From Flavobacteriales bacterium (GTDB taxonomy: Bacteria > Bacteroidota > Bacteroidia > Flavobacteriales > Flavobacteriaceae): a stretch of 64,000 bases of DNA. Position numbers and translations under genes: made by a program. Below, piece after piece: positions 42,555 through 50,519 of the stretch (its first letter is position 1; the number at the start of each line of letters is the position of its first letter). Below the pieces are notes generated by a model, which was not told the DNA's origin, made no database searches, and was given only the letters and a program-made list of their open reading frames with translations. The stretch covers positions 248,001-312,000 of the forward strand of contig JAFLBS010000003.1 of assembly GCA_017303755.1 (NCBI GenBank), written 5' to 3'.

Positions 42555-43325
42555 TTAATTATTCAACTGTTTGGTTAACAAATCTTGTAATTGCTCTTTT
42601 TTTCGTTGTGAAATTGGAAGATTACTATTATCGGACATGATTACATAACCTCCGTCTTTTTTGATGAACGATTTCAAAAAAGCCATATTGATTAAATGCG
42701 ATTGATGAATTCGAACAAAACCGTGTTCTGTTAATAATTCTTCGTATTCTTTTAGAGTCTTAGAAATTAAAATTGGTTTGTTGTTTTTGATGTAAAATTT
42801 AGTGTAATTGTCTTCACTTTCGCATCGAATGATATCGCTAATTTCAAAAAGATGAATTCCATCTGAGTTGGATAGAGCAATTCGCTTGAAATGATCTACT
42901 TTTTTTCGAATGTTTTCTAATAGCAAATCGATATGAGCATAACTATCATTCTTTTCTAAAACTTCTTTTATTTTATTAACTACTTTTTTCAATTCATCGG
43001 GATCAACAGGTTTGAGTAAAAAATCCAAAGCACTGAATCGGAATGCTTTTATGGCGTATTGCTCATGAGCGGTAATAAATACAATATGTGCAGAGGATTT
43101 ACCATTTTTAGTTGCTAATTGTTCTAAAATATCAAAACCAGTTCCGTCGTTGAGTTGAATGTCTAAAAAAACAACTTCTGGTTTTAATCGATCGATAGTT
43201 TCAATTCCAGTCGCTACACTTTCAGCCTCTCCAATGATTTGAATTTGTGGCGCACATAAAGCAAGCAAACCTTTCATTCCGCTTCGAAGGTTACTATCGT
43301 CATCTATTAATACTGCTGTAATCAT
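42555..43325 (-). CDS. LytTR-family response regulator
   Basis: A 256-residue response regulator. The receiver domain (1-120) has the acidic pocket D8-D10, the phospho-acceptor D55 in VVFLDIQLNDG and the conserved Lys of FLLKPVDPDEL. The C-terminal LytTR DNA-binding domain (about 145-250) shows ALSNSDGIHLFEISDIIRCE, a YTKFYI strand and FVRIHQSHLINMAFLKSFIKKDGGYV. LytTR proteins bind direct repeats spaced by about two helical turns. Sites of that form lie upstream of the kinase gene and of the LRR array. The gene is 51 bases after the kinase gene and 8 bases before an LRR gene. Confidence 0.93.
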   Translation of the reverse strand: MITAVLIDDDSNLRSGMKGLLALCAPQIQIIGEAESVATGIETIDRLKPEVVFLDIQLNDGTGFDILEQLATKNGKSSAHIVFITAHEQYAIKAFRFSALDFLLKPVDPDELKKVVNKIKEVLEKNDSYAHIDLLLENIRKKVDHFKRIALSNSDGIHLFEISDIIRCESEDNYTKFYIKNNKPILISKTLKEYEELLTEHGFVRIHQSHLINMAFLKSFIKKDGGYVIMSDNSNLPISQRKKEQLQDLLTKQLNN

Positions 43326-43356
43326 GTATGGTGTTATTATATTTATCTTCCTTTAT

Positions 43357-43376
43357 TGACAAGTCGCGACTTGTCA
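43357..43376. repeat. 20-bp perfect palindrome between kinase and regulator genes
   Basis: TGACAAGTCGCGACTTGTCA abuts the kinase stop codon (43379-43377) inside the 51-base gap. It could be an operator or a short hairpin in the mRNA that tunes the kinase/regulator ratio. There is no T run, so it is not a normal terminator. Confidence 0.8.
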
Positions 43377-45338
43377 TTACGTAATGTATTGTATTGGCAA
43401 ATGCAATACGACTTTTGTTCCGTTTATTTGATTGTTATTTTTTAATTCTTCTATAGTAAAATAGGCTTTTTGATTGGTTGATGAAGTTATCATTTCCAAT
43501 CGCTTTTTGGTAATATCTAATGCCATCGATTTGTGAACTACTACCGAATTTTCCTTAACCAATTGTGACTGTTGAAAACCAATTCCGTTGTCTTCAACAG
43601 TGCACAATAGACTTTCTTTTTCAATGGTAAAATGGATAGCAATTGTTCCCATTTCTTTTTTTGGAATTACTCCATGAATGACAGCGTTTTCTACAAAAGG
43701 TTGCAATAATAATGTTGGAAGCGCCATATCATCCTCAATAGTTGAACTTTTGGTAATACTGAAATTAAATTTATGATTGAAACGAAGTTGTTCTAATTCG
43801 AGGTAGTTCTGCAAGCTCTCTATTTCTTTATCGATTGGAATTAACGATTCTTTTGAATATTCTAAAGTCAACCGCATTAATTTTGAAAACATGGCAAGGT
43901 ATTTTATTGCCGATTCCTTTCCATTATTAACAATAAAACTGGATATCGACCCTAAACAATTAAAAACAAAATGAGGATTCATTTGCAAATGCAATGCTTT
44001 TTGTTCGTACTCGGCTAATTCTTTTTGAAGGGTAAGTGTTTTTTTAAGTTGAATTCTATTGTAAATTAAGAATCCAATTCCAAAAAGCAGAATCGCTAGA
44101 AGAATAGCAAAAATTAATTGCATTTCACTTCGCTTGGATTGTTCTTTAATTAGTAATTCTTTTTTTTCAAGTTCTTTTTTGTGCAATGCTTCTTTCTTTT
44201 CAAATTCGAAATTCAGCTCTGCTTCAACACTTTTACGGGTATTTTCTTTGTTGATTAAACTGTCTTTGAGTTCGCTGTATCTTCTAAAATGCAACAAACT
44301 CTGTGCAGCATTATTTTGTTTAGTGTACACATCACTTAAGAGCTTTTCGGCCAACATTTCATGCTCCATAACATCTAATTCCTGAGCTAATTTCAGCACT
44401 TTGAATGCTTCATTTTCGGCTAGCGCGTACTTTTTTTGCTCGTAATAGAGTCGTCCAAGATGAAGGTAAGTATCACTAACACCAAACTTGTCGTCAATAC
44501 TTTTAAAAGATTGAATGGCCTGATTCCAGTTTTCAATTGCTTTTAGATTATTTCCTGTATGTTTAAAAAACAGTCCAAAATTATTGTACCATTCTCCGAG
44601 AGCACGTGGATTTGGGTTTTGCACAAAGCTTCTTTTGGCCTTGATGTAAAAATCAAAAGCGGTATCGTATTCTTTTTGTTTAAGGTATGAGTTTGCTATA
44701 TTGGTTAGTGTAATCCCAACGTTCGGATCATTTAGTTTTTCTTGTATTTTCTGGGCTTTTGTAAAATACTCTAATGCTTTTGAATTAATGGATTGCGATT
44801 CGTAAGCAATTCCAATGTTATTGTAGAGCTTTGCACATTTTGCATCATCTTTAAACTCTTCATAAATACCAACTGATTTCAGATAGTAATGTAACGCTTT
44901 AGGATAGTTGCTTTGTTCTGAAAACACAATTCCAATATTTCCATAGGAATTTGCTAATCCTTTTTTTACATCAGAATTGTTTTTATTTAATTCTAATTCA
45001 TCTTCAAAAAGAGAGGAAGCTGAAGAGAACGATTTGAATGCGCTGGGATAATCACCAGATACAATACTTGCGTTTCCTATGTTTAAATAGGCGTAACCTT
45101 TCCCTAATTTAAAATTGATTTTTTGGGATACTTCTAATGCTTTTTCAGCAGATTCAAGCATTTTTTTATAATCACCAACGGTTTTGTACTCATCCGCAAG
45201 GTGATTCAGTGTACTAGCTCTTTCAACTTCATTTTTACTTTTGGATAAAACTACCTTTAAACTATCAATTTTTTGATTTTGAGAGTAACCAAAAAAAGCA
45301 TTTATCAGTAAAAAAAGTAAAAGTAATTTTAGTTTCAT
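43377..45338 (-). CDS. TPR sensor histidine kinase (LytS/His_kinase type)
   Basis: A 653-residue membrane sensor kinase. A signal peptide (to about residue 20) is followed by about seven TPR units (about 40-360). A charged coiled coil (about 365-405), one transmembrane helix (407-427, MQLIFAILLAILLFGIGFLI) and a His_kinase (PF06580-type) module follow. The phospho-acceptor is H456 in ALHLQMNPHFVFNCLGS. The ATP-binding domain has the N-box N551 in LLLQPFVENAVIHG and the G-box VEDNGIGF (581-588). The TPR part would face the periplasm and may bind a peptide or protein. Its operon includes the LytTR regulator and an LRR T9SS gene. Confidence 0.92.
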   Translation of the reverse strand: MKLKLLLLFLLINAFFGYSQNQKIDSLKVVLSKSKNEVERASTLNHLADEYKTVGDYKKMLESAEKALEVSQKINFKLGKGYAYLNIGNASIVSGDYPSAFKSFSSASSLFEDELELNKNNSDVKKGLANSYGNIGIVFSEQSNYPKALHYYLKSVGIYEEFKDDAKCAKLYNNIGIAYESQSINSKALEYFTKAQKIQEKLNDPNVGITLTNIANSYLKQKEYDTAFDFYIKAKRSFVQNPNPRALGEWYNNFGLFFKHTGNNLKAIENWNQAIQSFKSIDDKFGVSDTYLHLGRLYYEQKKYALAENEAFKVLKLAQELDVMEHEMLAEKLLSDVYTKQNNAAQSLLHFRRYSELKDSLINKENTRKSVEAELNFEFEKKEALHKKELEKKELLIKEQSKRSEMQLIFAILLAILLFGIGFLIYNRIQLKKTLTLQKELAEYEQKALHLQMNPHFVFNCLGSISSFIVNNGKESAIKYLAMFSKLMRLTLEYSKESLIPIDKEIESLQNYLELEQLRFNHKFNFSITKSSTIEDDMALPTLLLQPFVENAVIHGVIPKKEMGTIAIHFTIEKESLLCTVEDNGIGFQQSQLVKENSVVVHKSMALDITKKRLEMITSSTNQKAYFTIEELKNNNQINGTKVVLHLPIQYIT

Positions 45339-45356
45339 TCGCTAGAAATAGGGAAC

Positions 45357-45364
45357 CAAATATA
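45357..45364 (-). promoter_or_regulatory. -7 element of the kinase-regulator-LRR operon
   Basis: TATATTTG on the minus strand matches TAnnTTTG and lies 18 bases before the kinase ATG. No TTTG element is found 17-23 bases upstream, which fits a promoter that needs an activator. Confidence 0.5.
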
Positions 45365-45394
45365 CTATTTTCAGTTGGTTTAGATTGAGTAATC

Positions 45395-45425
45395 GAGAAT
45401 TTGAATACTTTGAATGAGAATTCGC
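45395..45425. promoter_or_regulatory. Direct repeats, LytTR-type site upstream of the kinase operon
   Basis: GAGAATTTGA (45395-45404) and GAGAATTCGC (45416-45425) start 21 bases apart. The first starts 31 bases upstream of the -7 element at 45364. The same core and period occur at 30734-30786 and 55330-55360. Confidence 0.6.
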
Positions 45426-45465
45426 ATAGTTTAATCGATTATTTGATATCTTCTTATCTAAAAAA

Positions 45466-47910
45466 TTACTCTTTACTAATTCTTTCAACTTTACTTCCTT
45501 CATCGGTCAAAACTTTAACAAAGTAAATTCCGTTGGTATAATTCGAAATATCAATTGAAGATTGGGAATCATTCACTAATTGCGTCATTAAAACTCGACC
45601 TTGTACATCAAACAATTGAATTGATTGAATGTTGCTATTGCAATTGATATTGACATTGTTTTTTGTCGGATTAGGAGCGATTACAACTGAACTATCGATT
45701 GGAAACTCACCATTTGAAAGCGTTTGAAAAGTAGTTGATGTAGTATTGGTTTCGATTGGAAAATTGTAATCAAAATAAATGTTGGCGTTGTTCGTTACCA
45801 CGTTTCCTTCCACCAATATAGCTTTAGTTTTGATTTTGAATACTACATTTCCGTGTTGATTGGTTCCTAAATTAATGTCATCAAAAATAAACTCTACTTT
45901 GTTTCCTGCAATTCTGGTTTCCATTTGGTGAGAAGCATTCAAAACTTGTAGCGTTGCAATATCAAATTTTGTTGTATCAATGATGTCTTTTACCACTACA
46001 AAAGTGGCTGGGAAAGTTCCGGTGTTTTCAAAGTTGATGTTGTAATGCAAATAATCACCTATTTCAGTAGGAGATACAACGTTGCCTTCTAAACAAACTT
46101 TGTTATTAGGATCAAATGAACCAACAACTATTTGATTATAAGTAAAAGTATTATCAGTTATCGTTTCATCTCCAGAAACTGGATTGATTGTAGCTGAATA
46201 ACTCAATACATCACCAATGTTTACAGCTGGTGTTTCTGTTGGTGTGTTTACATTTAAAATAATGTAAAAACTTCTACTTTCAAAAGGCAATAAATTGGTG
46301 TAATTCCAAGTCAAACTTCCAAGATTTTGTGAATCAGGGTTTATTGTTGCCGAAGTAAAATCTAAAACAGCATCATTATATTGAAAATTGATACTTCCAG
46401 ACATGGTTTGATTTCCTTTATTCTTGTATACAATTTGATAAATCGCATCAAAACCAGGTCGGGCAATTTCTATTGGAACTATAATTATTTCAACGTCGGG
46501 ATGAACTCCAACAGGAGTAATACAAAAATCTTGATTATAAACACTATTATTTAACGTAGGAAAACTAAGTGTTGTTGAAATTGGTGTAATAGAAAAATAA
46601 GTTGGGTTTTCTAAGAGAGTACTTAGTGTGTGATTTCCTGTTGTGGTATATAAGGTATAACTTCCATCTGTTGTTGGGAAGGTTCCACTTGAAACTGTAC
46701 CATTAGTTAAATTCAAACGCACACTATTAGGCAGCATCAAATCGGATGCATCACAACCGTTGTTATCCATATCAAATCGAACTACACCTGCAACTGAATT
46801 ATAATTTCCACCCGGAGTGAAAGAGCAATAGGAACTAACCATAACAGCTAAACCAGCTTGTGCTTGTATGCTAGCTACTTGACCTTCATCGGCACAGATG
46901 TATTGGAGATTGGGGTTGTTTGAAAAATTAAGAGGTGATTCTATTTTCCCGTTTTTAATAAATAGTGTTCCTAATTGATTATTATTACAGTAAAGTGAAG
47001 TCAAGTTTGTATTCAAAGTAATGTCCAAAGTTGTTAACAAATTATAATCACACCAAAGTGAAACAAGATTTGTATTTTGTGAAACATCTATGTTTGTCAA
47101 ATTATTATAAGTACAGTAAAATGATTCCAAATCAGGATTATTTGCTAGATTAATACTTGATACCTGATTACTTCGAATATCTAGATTTTGTAAATAAATA
47201 TTATTAGTAACATCTAGCGATGTCAAATGGTTATTTATAATCCGTAATTCTACTAAATTAACATTATTAGTGATATCTAAATTAGTTAAATTAAGACTAT
47301 AAGTATCCAAGAGTGATAGGTTAATATTTTGAGAAAGATCTAAACTAGTTAATGGATTTAACCCACAAATTAAAGAGGTCAGATTAATATTTTGTGTTAA
47401 ATCCAAATTTGACAATTCGTTACCTGCACATTCTAACTCTGACAAATTTAGGTTTTGAGATACATCTAAACTCGTAATTTGATTACCTGAACATTTCAAA
47501 TTGATTAACTGAGTATTATTGGAGACATCTAAACTCAATAAATTATTTTGAAAACAAGATAAATCCTTTAAATTAAAATTTTGAGAAAGATTTATAGTTT
47601 GTAATGAATTATTTGAACAATTCAAGTACTCTAAATTAGTAAAAGCCTCAATACCAGTTAAATTCACAATTTGATTTACAAAATAAGAGTTATAAACATT
47701 GATGCCTTTTATTAAAAGTGCTTCACTTTGTTGAATTTCACCGTCGGAATTAGTATCAACGATAGTGGACATGCCATTTAAATCTATTGCAATATAATTA
47801 CTAAAATCTGCACTCAATAACTTCGCCTTAAAATTTGCATCTGGAATGTTCACGATTTGTGCATTAGACAAACCCGTAATCAACAATAAAAGAAGTAGTA
47901 TTTTTTTCAT
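45466..47910 (-). CDS. LRR surface protein with T9SS sorting domain, array gene 4
   Basis: An 814-residue secreted protein, last of four paralogs in one operon. The signal peptide MKKILLLLLLITGLSNAQ leads into the cap VNIPDANFKAKLL and an EF-hand-like loop DTNSDGEIQQSEA. LRRs of about 21 residues (LSCFQNNLLSLDVSNNTQL type) run to about residue 330. The shared C-terminal half has a Cna-B-like loop DMDNNGCDASD, VHPDVEIIIVPIEIARPGFD, FDPNNKVCLEG (a form of the DPNDK motif, perhaps DUF7619) and a type A sorting domain ending VERISKE. Its LRR part uses the xNxxL-SQN variant, unlike the others. Confidence 0.9.
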   Translation of the reverse strand: MKKILLLLLLITGLSNAQIVNIPDANFKAKLLSADFSNYIAIDLNGMSTIVDTNSDGEIQQSEALLIKGINVYNSYFVNQIVNLTGIEAFTNLEYLNCSNNSLQTINLSQNFNLKDLSCFQNNLLSLDVSNNTQLINLKCSGNQITSLDVSQNLNLSELECAGNELSNLDLTQNINLTSLICGLNPLTSLDLSQNINLSLLDTYSLNLTNLDITNNVNLVELRIINNHLTSLDVTNNIYLQNLDIRSNQVSSINLANNPDLESFYCTYNNLTNIDVSQNTNLVSLWCDYNLLTTLDITLNTNLTSLYCNNNQLGTLFIKNGKIESPLNFSNNPNLQYICADEGQVASIQAQAGLAVMVSSYCSFTPGGNYNSVAGVVRFDMDNNGCDASDLMLPNSVRLNLTNGTVSSGTFPTTDGSYTLYTTTGNHTLSTLLENPTYFSITPISTTLSFPTLNNSVYNQDFCITPVGVHPDVEIIIVPIEIARPGFDAIYQIVYKNKGNQTMSGSINFQYNDAVLDFTSATINPDSQNLGSLTWNYTNLLPFESRSFYIILNVNTPTETPAVNIGDVLSYSATINPVSGDETITDNTFTYNQIVVGSFDPNNKVCLEGNVVSPTEIGDYLHYNINFENTGTFPATFVVVKDIIDTTKFDIATLQVLNASHQMETRIAGNKVEFIFDDINLGTNQHGNVVFKIKTKAILVEGNVVTNNANIYFDYNFPIETNTTSTTFQTLSNGEFPIDSSVVIAPNPTKNNVNINCNSNIQSIQLFDVQGRVLMTQLVNDSQSSIDISNYTNGIYFVKVLTDEGSKVERISKE

Positions 47911-47920
47911 AGCTTATGAT

Positions 47921-50509
47921 TTATTCTTTTATAATTTTCTCAATTATAGCGCCAATTTCAGTAGTCACTTTTACAAAATAAATTCCGTTGGTATAATTGG
48001 AAACATCAATTGATGACTGAGAATCGTTAGTTAATTGCGTCATTAAAACTCGACCTTGAACATCAAACAATTGAATTGATTGAATGTTGCTATTGCAGTT
48101 GACATTGATGCTGTTTTTTGTCGGATTAGGTGCGATTACAACTGAATAATCTGTTGGAAATTCTCCATTAGAAAGCGTTTGAAAAGTGGTTGATGTGGTA
48201 TTGGTTACGATTGGAAAATTGTAATCAAAATAAATATTGGCTTTGTTGGTTACAGTGTTTCCTGCAACCAAAGTGGATTTGGTTTTGATTTTGAAAGTTA
48301 CATTTCCGTGTTGATTCGGACCTAAATTAATGTCATCAAAAATAAACTCTACTTTGTTACCAGCAACTCTAGTTACCATTGGATGAGACGCATACATAAT
48401 TTGAAGTGAGTTAACATCGAATTTGGCACTATCAATCTCATCTTTTACAACCACAAATGTTGCTGGCGCATTTCCAACATTTTCAAAGTTGATAGTATAA
48501 TGAAGGTAATCACCTATTTTTGAAGTTGAGACTACATTGCCTTCTAAACATGCTTTATCATTTGGATCAACTGAACCAACTACAAATTGTTTAAGACCTA
48601 AAGTATTGTCATCAGGAACTTCATCACTTGGTATTGGATTAATTGTAACTCCAAAATCGAGTTGATCACCAATATTTACGGATGGAGTTTCCATAGGTGA
48701 ATTCAAATTAAAGACAACAGAAAAACTTCTAGTCTCAAAAGGAACCAAATTAGTATAATCCCAACTTAAAGTATTGAATGTTTGAGAATCTACATTGACA
48801 GTGGAAGAAATATAATCCATTACGTCATCCTCAAAATCTAGATCAATAGTTCCTGAAAGCGTTTGATTGCCTTTGTTTTTGTATACAATTTGATAATGAG
48901 CGTCAAAACCTGGGCGAGCTGTTGTTATTGGGAGAATAATAACTTCAACATCTTTATGGATTCCGTTGTAAGACATACAAAAATTATTAACCAAAGAATC
49001 AGTAATAGTGTCCGATAAATTGATTGTATAAGATGGTGGTGAAAAATTAAAGTAGGACGGATTTTCAAGAGCTGGAGTTACAACAAAACTTCCCGTTTGA
49101 GGGTAAAAGTTATAAATTCCATTAGCATCAGTGTAAGCCGATCCTTGGTTCAATCCATCAGACATAGCTAATCTTACATTAGGTGTAAAAAAATCATTAG
49201 CATCGCAACCATTGGTATCAGTATCAATTGAAACTTTTCCAGAAATAGTATTATAATCCCCAAATGGAAAAAACATACAATTCGAACTTATATTTAAGTA
49301 GGAACCATTTATAGTTGCTAATTGATTAGTCAAATTAGGAATATCAATAGCATTCGCGCAAACATAATATATGTTATTGGCATTATACAAATTCATTTCA
49401 TTTATCTGATTTCCTGTTTTAATATTCAAATAATTTATTGTACTTGTATACATTCTAAGACCATTTAAAAGAGGAGAATTTGACAGGTCAAGTGACACAA
49501 GATTGCCGTCCCATGCATCAAAACCCTTTAAATTAACTAAATTACTTAAATCGATAGTAGTAAATTGACCTCCAAAAATTCCAAGATACTCAAGATTAAC
49601 ATTGTAAGACAAATCTAAAGATAACAATTGGGCACTTCCACATATTAAATTATTAAGATTTACCAATTGACTTGTATCTAAATTCGATATTGGGTTAACA
49701 TTACATCGCAAATAAGTAAGTTGGGACAATGATTGCAAATCCAAATTACTAAAATTATTGTAATCACAGTAAAGCTCTTGAAGATTGTTTAATGAACTTA
49801 GGTTTAAATTAGAAATACTATTATTGGTAATATACAATATTGTTAATTCACTTAAATTTGAAACGTCTAAAACAGAGATGTCATTATTGCCACAATATAT
49901 TGTTTCTAGATGTATTAAATTACTAACATTTAGAGTCGAAATATTATTTCCTGCACAATCTAAATTTGTTAAATTTACTAGTGATGTAACATCTAAGATA
50001 TAAATTGAGTTGAGAAAGCAAATTAATTCTGTTAAGCCAACCAATGATGAAACATTTAAAGTTGACAAACTATTCCTTGCACAATTCAAATAGGTTAAAT
50101 TGGTTAAACCCGCAACACTTAAACTTGAAAGATAATTATTGTAATAGGTATTTAAATATGTGAGCTGGTTTAATCCACCTACGTTCAAAATACTAATGTA
50201 ATTTTCTGAACAATTCAAATAAGTTAACTGGGTTAAAGTTTCAACATTCAATATATTTATATAGTTTTTTGAACAATTCAAATAAGTTAAATTTGTAAAA
50301 CTTTCTATTCCTTCAACAGAAACAAGAGCAGAATTTGAAATATCTAAACTCGTTACTGCCAACGCCTCACTTAGTTGAATGTTCCCATCTGAATTTGTAT
50401 CAACACCAAGAGCGATTAATTTATTTTTAAAATTCGCGTTAGGAATGTTTACAATTTGCGCATTTGACAAACTCGTAATCAACAACAAAAAAAGCAGTAG
50501 TTTTTTCAT
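47921..50509 (-). CDS. LRR surface protein with T9SS sorting domain, array gene 3
   Basis: An 862-residue paralog with the longest LRR region of the array. The signal peptide ends at SNAQ. The cap VNIPNANFKNKLIALG has the loop DTNSDGNIQLSEA. Around 15 LRRs (for example LTYLNCSENYISILNVGGL) run to about residue 390. The C-terminal half follows the array pattern: DTDTNGCDAND loop, HKDVEVIILPITTARPGFD, VDPNDKACLEGNVVS, NFENVGNAPATFVVVKD, and a sorting domain ending VEKIIKE-like IIEKIIKE. It starts 10 bases after array gene 2. Probably a surface binding protein with ligand specificity set by the LRR face. Confidence 0.9.
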   Translation of the reverse strand: MKKLLLFLLLITSLSNAQIVNIPNANFKNKLIALGVDTNSDGNIQLSEALAVTSLDISNSALVSVEGIESFTNLTYLNCSKNYINILNVETLTQLTYLNCSENYISILNVGGLNQLTYLNTYYNNYLSSLSVAGLTNLTYLNCARNSLSTLNVSSLVGLTELICFLNSIYILDVTSLVNLTNLDCAGNNISTLNVSNLIHLETIYCGNNDISVLDVSNLSELTILYITNNSISNLNLSSLNNLQELYCDYNNFSNLDLQSLSQLTYLRCNVNPISNLDTSQLVNLNNLICGSAQLLSLDLSYNVNLEYLGIFGGQFTTIDLSNLVNLKGFDAWDGNLVSLDLSNSPLLNGLRMYTSTINYLNIKTGNQINEMNLYNANNIYYVCANAIDIPNLTNQLATINGSYLNISSNCMFFPFGDYNTISGKVSIDTDTNGCDANDFFTPNVRLAMSDGLNQGSAYTDANGIYNFYPQTGSFVVTPALENPSYFNFSPPSYTINLSDTITDSLVNNFCMSYNGIHKDVEVIILPITTARPGFDAHYQIVYKNKGNQTLSGTIDLDFEDDVMDYISSTVNVDSQTFNTLSWDYTNLVPFETRSFSVVFNLNSPMETPSVNIGDQLDFGVTINPIPSDEVPDDNTLGLKQFVVGSVDPNDKACLEGNVVSTSKIGDYLHYTINFENVGNAPATFVVVKDEIDSAKFDVNSLQIMYASHPMVTRVAGNKVEFIFDDINLGPNQHGNVTFKIKTKSTLVAGNTVTNKANIYFDYNFPIVTNTTSTTFQTLSNGEFPTDYSVVIAPNPTKNSINVNCNSNIQSIQLFDVQGRVLMTQLTNDSQSSIDVSNYTNGIYFVKVTTEIGAIIEKIIKE

Positions 50510-50519
50510 GACTTTTTGT

